Below, one piece after another: positions 1-5,149 of a stretch of DNA of 11,340 nt. Both the position numbers and the translations under genes were made by a program. Under the pieces are notes generated by a model, which ran no database searches, was not told the origin of the DNA, and worked only from the letters and a program-made list of their open reading frames with translations. Source of the DNA: Chloroflexota bacterium (GTDB lineage: Bacteria; Chloroflexota; Anaerolineae; Anaerolineales; Villigracilaceae); contig JAEWVF010000029.1 in assembly GCA_023459215.1 (NCBI GenBank), positions 1 to 11,340 on the forward strand, given 5' to 3'. How positions within the stretch are numbered: the first letter of the stretch is position 1; every line of letters starts with the position of its first letter.

Positions 1-395
1 CAAGCCCCGCGCCTGGACGGTCATCTATCTGGCAAGCGCGTCGCCGCGCCGCTCAAGCAGTCTACCCGGGACTGGCTTCCTGAACAGGAAGCACATGAGG
101 AAACGAGCACATTTCCCGATGGTCCGCGGACCACTTCGTCCCTGCTTGACCTTGCTCCCGGCGGGGGTTACCAGGCCGCCCGTATTACTACGGACACCGG
201 TGGTCTCTTACACCACCTTTTCACTATCACCCTCTTGCGAAGGCTACCTGTTTTCTGTGGCCCTGTCCGGCAGGTTGGCCCCCCAAAGATGAGGGATCGC
301 CCCGCCCCGGGTATTATCCGACGCCGTGCTCTGTGGAGTGCGGACTTTCCTCGACCACGCATCGCGGGCCGCGACCGTCCGACCGACCTGAGGCG
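1..395 (-). ncRNA. rnpB: RNase P RNA (bacterial class A-like), 3' end cut by the window
   Basis: Catalytic RNA of ribonuclease P, which removes 5' leaders from pre-tRNAs. Read on the minus strand it has the hallmark conserved blocks in the right order. Near the 5' end is GAGGAAAGTCCG (complement of 341-352) followed by CACTCC. Next come GGCCACAGAAAACA and GGGTGATAGTGAAAAGGTGG with TAAGAGACCACCG, then the GCAAGGTCAA-like block. Near the 3' end is AGATAGATGACCGTCC (complement of 15-30). The final segment, which should pair with the 5' strand of P1, lies beyond position 1, so the gene is truncated only by the window. The 5' end is placed near 395 from a TATTAT -10 box just upstream. Reading frames predicted across this stretch are chance. 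This is core chromosomal sequence and marks the host side of the junction. Confidence 0.93.
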
Positions 396-400
396 GTTAG

Positions 401-406
401 ATAATA
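401..406 (-). promoter_or_regulatory. Putative -10 box of rnpB
   Basis: The complement of 401-406 reads TATTAT, five of six matches to the sigma-70 -10 consensus. It lies about seven bases upstream of the expected RNase P RNA 5' end. I see no good -35 box at 16-18 bp, so the promoter call rests on the -10 box and its position. Confidence 0.4.
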
Positions 407-472
407 CCATAAACTCAATCCCGTTGTTTGGCTGGAGTCAGATGGTGATGGATGTTTTGGCGCTAGGAAAAC

Positions 473-500
473 AAAAACATCCCGAAAATGGGATGTTTTT
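473..500 (-). terminator. Intrinsic terminator downstream of the tRNA-Gln 3' fragment
   Basis: A perfect 11-bp inverted repeat, AAAAACATCCC (473-483) and GGGATGTTTTT (490-500), is separated by a 6-base loop. It has A/T runs on both flanks, so it can act in either direction. It lies six bases past the 3' end of the tRNA fragment and between it and rnpB, so it most probably terminated the original tRNA-Gln transcript on the minus strand. Confidence 0.7.
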
Positions 501-505
501 GGGTG

Positions 506-551
506 CTGGGGGCAATGGATTCGAACCACTACTAACTGATCCAGAGTCAGT
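506..551 (-). other. tRNA-Gln(CTG) 3' fragment: probable attachment site and left end of the integrated element
   Basis: On the minus strand, 551 to 506 gives a full anticodon arm (stem ACTGA/TCAGT, loop CTCTGGA, anticodon CTG at the complement of 542-544) and a 4-base variable loop. These are followed by a 5-bp T-stem around TTCGAAT, the 3' acceptor strand GCCCCCA and discriminator G, with no encoded CCA. Upstream of the anticodon stem there is no D-arm and no complementary 5' acceptor strand; the sequence becomes AT-rich. Integrases of the tyrosine family commonly use tRNA 3' halves as attB and leave exactly such a duplicate on the far side. From the orientation, the element lies to the right (higher coordinates), and an intact tRNA-Gln should flank its other end outside this window. 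Confidence 0.75.
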
Positions 552-738
552 CCGAAACAAACGCAACCCAGCTTTTTAGTTGTTTTTTGAACAAATAGCG
601 CAAATTTGTTGCCTTAATTGTGCCATTTATGTTCAATATCGTCAATATTTTTTATGTGTTGCACAGGCATCGCACAGGTGCAACCTAAACCCTAACCGTA
701 GGATGTGACCATTCTGCAATCAGAAATCAGATATTACC
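552..738. other. AT-rich non-coding left end of the element with short repeats
   Basis: No gene is supported here. The stretch contains several short repeats: an inverted pair ACAAAT/ATTTGT (591-596, 604-609), a tandem TCAATAT pair (633-639, 642-648), a direct pair GCACAGG (661-667, 672-678), and an inverted pair GTTGCAC/GTGCAAC (658-664, 678-684). Recombinase arm-type sites and excisionase sites often look like this next to an attachment site. That role is inferred from position only. Confidence 0.35.
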
Positions 739-1065
739 TTATTTTTTGTCATCCTGTTCATCCAGCAATACCTGTAGAAATTTTTCAATCATTTTTTTCC
801 CTGAAGGATTTAACTGGTTTATTTTATGAAGTAACTCATCTGCCCACGGATCATTTGACGTTTTAGGTAGTAGGCCGGCAGCACGGAAAACATTCTCGGG
901 GGGCATATTAAATGCTTTTGCAATTTTTCGCAAGGCTTGATCATCCGGCACACGGCCATTTACATAATTTGAAACAGCCCCTCTAGTTAAGCCAGAACGG
1001 CGGGCTAGGTCAGCTTGGGACCAACCCTTTTCCTTTAGTTTTTCTAGTAACCATATGTTGAACAT
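739..1065 (-). CDS. Cro/C1-type (XRE) transcriptional repressor, 108 aa
   Basis: A DNA-binding regulator likely controlling the rightward operon. Residues 5-60 form a typical Cro/C1 helix-turn-helix domain. The recognition unit spans about residues 16-36 (SQADLARRSGLTRGAVSNYV), followed by DDQALRKIAKAFNM and the xxVFRAAGLLP segment common in this family. The C-terminal 40 residues are short, charged and helical (KKMIEKFLQVLLDEQDDKK), with no peptidase domain, so it is not a LexA/CI-type self-cleaving repressor. The gene diverges from the membrane-protein operon across a promoter region with three similar palindromes, one of which abuts its ATG. No clear Shine-Dalgarno sequence precedes the start. 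In mobile elements such genes usually keep replication and excision functions in check; that role is inferred. Confidence 0.85.
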   Translation of the reverse strand: MFNIWLLEKLKEKGWSQADLARRSGLTRGAVSNYVNGRVPDDQALRKIAKAFNMPPENVFRAAGLLPKTSNDPWADELLHKINQLNPSGKKMIEKFLQVLLDEQDDKK

Positions 1066-1075
1066 TTGTATACGA
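1066..1075. promoter_or_regulatory. Operator-like site O1, abutting the repressor start codon
   Basis: TTGTATACGA differs at one position from the perfect palindrome TTGTATACAA found at 1172-1181. It lies directly upstream of the repressor ATG, where a ribosome binding site would be expected, which suggests autoregulation. Confidence 0.5.
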
Positions 1076-1103
1076 TTGTCGCACGCTTTTTGATTACAAG
1101 CGT

Positions 1104-1131
1104 ATTATGTAGAGTTTTTTGTTGTTGACAA
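1104..1131 (-). promoter_or_regulatory. Putative leftward promoter for the XRE repressor
   Basis: On the minus strand TTGTCA (complement of 1126-1131) is followed after 16 bp by CATAAT (complement of 1104-1109). This predicts a start near 1097 and a leader of about 30 bases. Its -35 box shares five bases with the -35 box of the rightward promoter, so both cannot be occupied at once. Confidence 0.45.
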
Positions 1132-1152
1132 AAATTGACAGGCAAGTATAAT
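1125..1152 (+). promoter_or_regulatory. Strong sigma-70-like rightward promoter
   Basis: A consensus TTGACA (1125-1130) and a consensus TATAAT (1147-1152) are separated by 16 bp. The transcript would start near 1159 and read into the operon beginning at 1211/1357. An operator-like palindrome overlaps the -10 box and another lies just downstream, so repression by the divergent XRE protein is likely. Confidence 0.7.
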
Positions 1153-1181
1153 GCATACAAATGTAATCCTTTTGTATACAA
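1151..1181. promoter_or_regulatory. Operator-like sites O2 and O3 at the rightward promoter
   Basis: O3 (1172-1181) is the perfect palindrome TTGTATACAA. O2 (1151-1160), read on the other strand as TTGTATGCAT, matches it at 8 of 10 positions and overlaps the TATAAT box. Their centres are 21 bp apart, two helical turns, as expected for cooperative binding of a dimeric Cro/C1-type repressor to one DNA face. Confidence 0.5.
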
Positions 1182-1210
1182 TCTATTGCGAAATACTATA
1201 GGAGATATAA

Positions 1211-1354
1211 ATATGTAACGATAGTTCAAATCACCAACATCTTAATATCGAAAACGAGCACCCTACAGCCTGGCAGCCCGGACGCTCGTTACCCGCAGAA
1301 CACTCGGACGTTGTTGACGCTCGCGTGCCGCTATTTGCATTCTACCAGACCTGA
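1211..1354 (+). CDS. Possible 47-codon small protein with a non-standard start (AUA?) or a broken start
   Basis: A strong ribosome binding site AGGAG (1200-1204) is followed by ATATGTAAC. The only ATG (1213-1215) is immediately followed by TAA. The frame that starts two bases earlier, with ATA at 1211, stays open to a TGA at 1352-1354. It reads plausibly as protein, including NIENEHPTAWQPGRS and ends VPLFAFYQT. The stop lies two bases before the ATG of the next gene, as expected in an operon. I do not recognise the product. Either translation starts at AUA, or one base was lost near the start (mutation or sequencing error), or this is untranslated leader with a start-stop codon pair. A 7-bp inverted repeat (AACGAGC 1253-1259, GCTCGTT 1284-1290) lies inside it. 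Confidence 0.4.
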   Translation: MCNDSSNHQHLNIENEHPTAWQPGRSLPAEHSDVVDARVPLFAFYQT

Positions 1355-1356
1355 CC

Positions 1357-1929
1357 ATGACCGTCACTACCCTGCAAAAATTGCTCTTAACCACTCAAAA
1401 GGCCTTGAAACTGATTGTCCAGTTCCTAGCGATCTTGATTCTGGGAATGTTGGCTGCCCTGTTGTATGCGATCCCCTGGTTGATACGAATGGCAGCGATC
1501 CTGGTCTGGCTGGTAGGAATGGCAGTAGCCATCGAGGCAGTCGAGATCCTGTATCGGTCGCACTCCCCCGCTGGCGCGGTAATGGCATTGCAATTTGTGA
1601 TCATCTTCCTAATGGTGGCATGGGTCGGTGTTGTCATCCAACTCCAGCCACTGCACATCTGGGGAGCATTGGTAATCAGCGGCGCAACCATGTTTGTAAC
1701 CGTACTGGCGGGCATCCCCTGGCTGCAAAACAACTGGCAACATACTGATCTGTTCTTTCGGGTTCTGCCCCCTGCTCTGTTCACCAGTCTGATGCTCTAC
1801 ACAACCATCCGACTGCGCCTCTTGCGAGAGGCTAAGCACCTGCACCCGGCACGCCCAGCTTTCTCTTGGCTGCCACAACTCTATTCAAAACTACGAGGTA
1901 ACCATGAGCGAAACAACTCACAGCAATAA
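1357..1929 (+). CDS. Multi-pass membrane protein of unknown function, 190 aa
   Basis: I do not recognise the family. About five hydrophobic segments are visible, at residues 18-38, 40-62, 73-95, 100-121 and 133-150. A positively charged C-terminal tail (RLRLLREAKHLHPARPAF...KLRGNHERN) is probably cytoplasmic. The only usable start in this frame after the upstream stop is the ATG at 1357. It lacks an obvious Shine-Dalgarno sequence, so translation may depend on coupling to the small frame ending at 1354. The 3' end overlaps the next membrane protein gene by 26 bp, indicating one transcription unit. The pair plus the downstream SH3b protein could form an envelope complex encoded by the element (entry exclusion, DNA transfer or host-surface change are all possible), but nothing in the sequence decides between these. 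Confidence 0.75.
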   Translation: MTVTTLQKLLLTTQKALKLIVQFLAILILGMLAALLYAIPWLIRMAAILVWLVGMAVAIEAVEILYRSHSPAGAVMALQFVIIFLMVAWVGVVIQLQPLHIWGALVISGATMFVTVLAGIPWLQNNWQHTDLFFRVLPPALFTSLMLYTTIRLRLLREAKHLHPARPAFSWLPQLYSKLRGNHERNNSQQ

Positions 1930-2746
1930 CATGATTGACACCTTGCTTGGCCGCGATGTCCAAACCGATCACGGCGGGTTGTCCCTGGGCGATGTAATCG
2001 TCCTGATTTTGGATGCCGTCCTGCTGATCTATACCGGCTGGCGGAGCTATGACTTCCTAACCACCTCTGTTCCGGAAGGCTATGAGCTGCTGGCCCTGGT
2101 CGGACTGTGGGGTCTGGATATCGGCGCAATCGCCTGGTCCCTGGTCTGGATTTTTGGCTCCAGTACCAAGTACCAGGATTGGGTGGCGATGTTTTTCTTC
2201 GTCTTTGACCTGACCGGCGTAATCCTGACATCTCTCGCAGACAGCCTCATGCACGGCCAGGCAGATGGGCCGCTGACCGAGATGATCGGCAACATTGCCG
2301 TATTGGTCGTCCCGCTAATTGTCGTCGCTAACGCGGTCGCCGGTTTCATTTACCACATGACCAGCCCACAGACCAAGCATCGCCGCGACGCTCGCCGGGC
2401 AGAAAATGAATTCCAGGAAAAAATGGCCGAAATCACAAAGATCGAGCGTGACCTGGCGTATGCCGAGGCTTATGTCCTGGCCCGACAAGAAATGCTCGAT
2501 AAGTCGCTGGTCCTGGCTGAAATCAAAAAGTCTCAGGATCGCATCGAGCGCGACACTCGCCTGGCCCTACGGGATCAGACCGGTATTCACGGCTTGTCAG
2601 CCCCGGTAAGCAACGACAACCACAATGACGGGGTCAACCGGCTGGACAGCCTGCGCCAGCAGGTTCAACGGATTGCCCGCCCGGCGGACCCAGTACCAAC
2701 GCTCAATCACAACGGGCACCATTCGGAATCGCCGGATTTTCACTAG
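1904..2746 (+). CDS. Four-helix membrane protein with cytoplasmic coiled-coil tail, 280 aa
   Basis: Four hydrophobic segments (about residues 28-46, 60-84, 91-113 and 127-150) are followed by a highly charged helical stretch at 155-222 rich in E, R, K and A (for example RRDARRAENEFQEKMAEITK), which looks like a coiled coil. The C-terminus (about 225-280) is polar, low in complexity and probably disordered (SNDNHNDGVNRLD, NHNGHHSESPDFH). The start at 1904 is preceded by GAGGT and lies inside the end of the upstream gene, so the two are translationally linked. I cannot name a family. The architecture fits a membrane anchor that presents a cytoplasmic scaffold to a partner. Confidence 0.72.
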   Translation: MSETTHSNNMIDTLLGRDVQTDHGGLSLGDVIVLILDAVLLIYTGWRSYDFLTTSVPEGYELLALVGLWGLDIGAIAWSLVWIFGSSTKYQDWVAMFFFVFDLTGVILTSLADSLMHGQADGPLTEMIGNIAVLVVPLIVVANAVAGFIYHMTSPQTKHRRDARRAENEFQEKMAEITKIERDLAYAEAYVLARQEMLDKSLVLAEIKKSQDRIERDTRLALRDQTGIHGLSAPVSNDNHNDGVNRLDSLRQQVQRIARPADPVPTLNHNGHHSESPDFH

Positions 2747-2748
2747 GC

Positions 2749-3012
2749 CTGCCGGAATGCCCACAACGGCTGAACGCCGACGCCATCCAGGCCCGCCAGC
2801 CCGCAGGAGATGCGCGCCCCCTACGCCATCACGAGGCAGCGTATCTCCTACTCCAGGCACTGGCGGCGTTCAACCGGCAGGCCGATGTAATGGTCACGAA
2901 TGGCTTCATCCACGGGCGGGCGGCCGCCCTGGCCATTATTCCTGGTATCACATTCACTCCTGATAATAACGGAAAAACCACGTTGAGAAAGGTCTCTCAT
3001 GAACAAAAATAA
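2749..3012 (+). CDS. Probable small protein with non-ATG start (frame open 2629-3012)
   Basis: Between the coiled-coil membrane protein and the SH3b gene, frame +1 is open from 2629 to a TAA at 3010-3012 and contains no ATG before 2890 and no in-frame GTG. The C-terminal half reads like a genuine protein: a helix EAAYLLLQALAAFNRQADV, then TNGFIHGRAAALAIIPGI, then a Lys-rich end. Codon third positions are G/C-rich as in the neighbouring genes. It overlaps the next gene by 14 bp, typical of coupled genes. CTG at 2749, three bases after the upstream stop, is the likeliest start (88 aa). ATC at 2728 or an internal ATG at 2890 (40 aa) are alternatives. The function is unknown. Confidence 0.45.
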   Translation: MPECPQRLNADAIQARQPAGDARPLRHHEAAYLLLQALAAFNRQADVMVTNGFIHGRAAALAIIPGITFTPDNNGKTTLRKVSHEQK

Positions 3013-3409
3013 TCTGATCGCCCTGATTTTATTTACAGCCATTGGCGCGGCAATTGCGGGCGGGTTCGCGCTGCAGTATCACGGGGTCGATTTGCTCAAC
3101 TCAGTTGAACTCGTTTTACCCACCCCCATCCCCACCATACAGGAAATCTCCACATTACCCCCATCTCCAGTGACTGTTGCTAAAAATCTATCCACTCCTA
3201 CGCCTGGCCTGTATGTATGCACTGGAATTGCCGATGGGCACCTGAATGTACGAATCCGTCCTGGGCACGAGGCATCTGTCGTAGGCATCCTGTCCGAAGC
3301 TGTATCTATCTCTCCCACCGGTCAACGCGATGACGATTGGCTCGAGATTAGCAATCCATTGGCCGGCTGGGTTAATGCCAACTTCATCTGTGAGGAAATT
3401 CAACCATGA
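2999..3409 (+). CDS. Membrane-anchored SH3b-domain protein, 136 aa
   Basis: An N-terminal hydrophobic segment (residues 5-25) acts as signal anchor. A Pro/Thr-rich spacer follows (36-70, with PTPIPT and STPTPG), then a bacterial SH3-like (SH3b) domain from about 71 to 133. The domain shows the signature LNVRIRPGHEASVVGIL, then DDDWLEISNPLAGWVNANFI. Cys74 and Cys131 bracket the domain and could form a disulfide outside the cytoplasm. SH3b domains generally bind cell-wall peptides or proteins, so this is likely an extracytoplasmic protein. AAAGG lies six bases before the ATG. Its stop overlaps the ParA start in an ATGA, tying it to the partition genes in one operon. SH3b genes in such an operon are uncommon; the role is unknown. 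Confidence 0.8.
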   Translation: MNKNNLIALILFTAIGAAIAGGFALQYHGVDLLNSVELVLPTPIPTIQEISTLPPSPVTVAKNLSTPTPGLYVCTGIADGHLNVRIRPGHEASVVGILSEAVSISPTGQRDDDWLEISNPLAGWVNANFICEEIQP

Positions 3410-4191
3410 CCACTATCATTACCATTTCAAACCATAAGGGCGGAGTGGGTAAAACCACCACAGCTGCCCATCTCGGTCAGGCTTTGGCTAACCTGGGGAA
3501 AAATGTTCTGTTGATCGATTTTGATCCGCAGGCAAATCTCACCATACTGTTTGGCGCGCAATGTTCAGATGCCGCATCCTACCTGCTCACACTTGGCCTT
3601 GGACAGGCAGAAACCAGTCTGATACAAAACCTGGTTGTTCCGGTACGAGAACGCCTGTCGCTTTTGCCCGCCAGCGCCGGGTTGTCCGGGGCCCAGGCCC
3701 AGATCAACGCTTCCGGCCGGGGCATCGACTGGGTACGCCAGGTGCTCCAGCGCTTCCTACGCCATGACCTGCACTACATCATTATCGACACCAATCCATC
3801 TGCGTCTGGTATCCAGGAACGCGCGATCTGGGCCGCGGACTTACTCATCATCCCTACCCAGGCTGAGGGGCTCAGCGTCAGCGGGGTGAGCTCAATGCTC
3901 AGGCTTGCACGTACCCTGAATACGCAATATGCCTGGCAAGGCCTTGTATTTGGGGTTTTGCCCACGATGGTTCGAGCAGACGGGAGTAATGTCATGCCCC
4001 GCGAACATCGCGCAGCCCTGGATGAGATGCGCGATGCGTTTGGCAATTTGCTGCTGCAGGGTATCCCGGATCGGGCAGCCGTAAAGGAGTGTGCAGCTTT
4101 CACCAGAACCCTGTTTGAATTCGCATCAGATAACGCCGCAGCACAGGCCTATTTGCAGCTTGCAAAGAAAATTCGGAGCGCTACCCAATGA
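3406..4191 (+). CDS. parA: ParA-family partition ATPase, 261 aa
   Basis: ATPase that positions plasmid or element DNA before cell division, acting on the nucleoid with a DNA-bound partner. The deviant Walker A box KGGVGKTT is at residues 11-18, with the signature lysine at 11. The A' box LLIDFDPQAN is at 35-44 and Walker B IIIDTNPS at 125-132. There is no N-terminal helix-turn-helix, and the length is typical of short, Soj-like or type Ib ParA proteins. GAGGA nine bases upstream of the ATG serves as ribosome binding site. The gene overlaps both neighbours by ATGA. The next gene encodes a small basic protein likely to be the centromere-binding partner, and an 11-bp repeat cluster follows. In a chromosomal insertion this points to an element with an extrachromosomal replicating phase. 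Confidence 0.92.
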   Translation: MTTIITISNHKGGVGKTTTAAHLGQALANLGKNVLLIDFDPQANLTILFGAQCSDAASYLLTLGLGQAETSLIQNLVVPVRERLSLLPASAGLSGAQAQINASGRGIDWVRQVLQRFLRHDLHYIIIDTNPSASGIQERAIWAADLLIIPTQAEGLSVSGVSSMLRLARTLNTQYAWQGLVFGVLPTMVRADGSNVMPREHRAALDEMRDAFGNLLLQGIPDRAAVKECAAFTRTLFEFASDNAAAQAYLQLAKKIRSATQ

Positions 4192-4841
4192 CAAATCACC
4201 GTCAAAAATTCCTCAATAACCTGCCCCCTGCTCCGCAGGAGCATGTCCACCATATCCCGGGTACATCCACGGCGATGCCAGTTGAGCCCAAACGCCCAGG
4301 TCGCCAGCCTGCCCATCGGCGCAAACGTGGCTGGGAACAGATGCACCGCCCAGTTACGTTTGTGGGCGTGCCACAGGAAATTCGCGAGGCCATTTGTGAC
4401 CTGGCCGCCTACTACCGTGAGCAGTTTGGCATGGTTGGTGGCGTGGATGCTGTAGCTCGTGAATTGCTGCGTTATTCATTGGCCGAGTATGGCGCGAGAC
4501 GACTAAAGATACCTTTGGTTGGTAACAAGACTCACGCCTACCTGACCGCATATCCGGGATGGGGTGATCAGAAGAAACCCATTCCTGCGCGAAAGTCGAA
4601 ACCCAAAAAGTCAAAGCCGATAACTGCACCCTACCGCCTTCCCGATGAACAGCTCCGCGCGATCCGTGCTATTCCAGAATTGGAGGCCGAAAGAGCGGCC
4701 CCGAGAGTTATTCATCTCCCCCTCGGGCAGGTTGTAACCTGTCTTTTGGAACACGCCCTGACCGCCTATCGGGAAGGTCGCTGGGTACTGGAAACTGTCC
4801 CGGAAATGACAGTTCAGGGGCTGAGAGGAGAGACTCCTTGA
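4188..4841 (+). CDS. Putative centromere-binding partner of ParA, 217 aa
   Basis: Not recognisable as classical ParB: no ParB/sulfiredoxin box. It is basic and has two segments resembling a beta strand followed by two helices. One is at about 55-100 (RPVTFVGVPQEIREAICDLA then AVARELLRYSLAEYG), the other at 173-196 (RVIHLPLGQVVTCLLEHALT). This pattern suggests ribbon-helix-helix units, the fold used by small ParG/omega-type centromere binders. A Lys-rich linker lies at 128-146 and a disordered Pro/Arg-rich N-terminus at 12-48. The gene is fused to parA by a 4-base ATGA overlap, and an 11-bp repeat cluster begins about 60 bp past its stop. Function is inferred from position and fold-like pattern. 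Confidence 0.55.
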   Translation: MTNHRQKFLNNLPPAPQEHVHHIPGTSTAMPVEPKRPGRQPAHRRKRGWEQMHRPVTFVGVPQEIREAICDLAAYYREQFGMVGGVDAVARELLRYSLAEYGARRLKIPLVGNKTHAYLTAYPGWGDQKKPIPARKSKPKKSKPITAPYRLPDEQLRAIRAIPELEAERAAPRVIHLPLGQVVTCLLEHALTAYREGRWVLETVPEMTVQGLRGETP

Positions 4842-5149
4842 TGTCAAAAATGAGCTTTTCCACCGAATGTGGCTTGAAGTTTGGAAGGGTGAAAATCGTA
4901 TTTGCGGCAGACGCAAATATGCCGCAAACATGGCCGCATATTTGCCGCATATTTGCCGCATATTTGCCGCAAAGTTGCCGCAAATATGGACGCAAACCCA
5001 GCGTCGACAGGATGGCCTGTGAGCCAGCCAATCTGCCAAAAACGATCACTGATATGCCTGTCAAAAATGTGCCGCCACAGGCCCTCCTGGCCAGTTTTTT
5101 ACGAGGTGCGATATGCACCCAGATGATCAATCCTTTGCCACTTTTTTAG
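4841..5149 (+). CDS. Doubtful small ORF crossing the 11-bp repeat cluster, 102 aa
   Basis: The ATG at 4841 (a TTG at 4838 is also possible) overlaps the upstream stop, and GAGGAG lies about nine bases before it. The frame runs 37 bp into the next gene. The first half is built from the repeats (…PHICRIFAAYLPQS…), which is a compositional artefact. The second half (VDRMACEPANLPKTITDMPV) reads more like protein. No family is recognised. It may be a real small gene sharing DNA with a cis-acting site, or chance. Confidence 0.3.
   Translation: MSKMSFSTECGLKFGRVKIVFAADANMPQTWPHICRIFAAYLPQSCRKYGRKPSVDRMACEPANLPKTITDMPVKNVPPQALLASFLRGAICTQMINPLPLF
4901..4999. repeat. Cluster of 11-bp direct repeats: candidate centromere (parS) or origin iterons
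   Basis: Units begin at 4910 (GACGCAAATAT), 4921 (GCCGCAAACAT), 4933, 4944 and 4955 (three identical GCCGCATATTT), 4966 (GCCGCAAAGTT) and 4977 (GCCGCAAATAT), then a diverged unit near 4989 (GACGCAAACCC). The spacing is 11 bp with single-base slips, about one helical turn, so all sites face one side of the DNA. The first unit also forms a perfect 9-bp inverted repeat, TTTGCGGCA (4901-4909) with TGCCGCAAA (4920-4928). Location directly after parA and its small partner is the usual place for a centromere in type Ib partition systems. Origin iterons for the following initiator gene are the alternative. Confidence 0.8.

Noticed and set aside
95..579. Several reading frames on both strands in the first 580 bases
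   Set aside because: They cover RNase P RNA, the terminator and the tRNA fragment; none resembles a protein.
506..580. A complete tRNA-Gln gene
   Set aside because: Only the anticodon arm, T-arm and 3' acceptor strand are present. No D-arm or complementary 5' acceptor strand can be found upstream on the minus strand.
2725..2760. Programmed -1 frameshift joining the coiled-coil membrane protein to the frame ending at 3012
   Set aside because: No X-XXY-YYZ slippery heptamer in the correct phase near the stop at 2744-2746; a separate start is simpler.
4708..5130. Minus-strand frames across the 11-bp repeats
   Set aside because: Their sequence is dominated by the translated repeat (YAANMRQICG-type) and they oppose a well-packed operon without a ribosome binding site.
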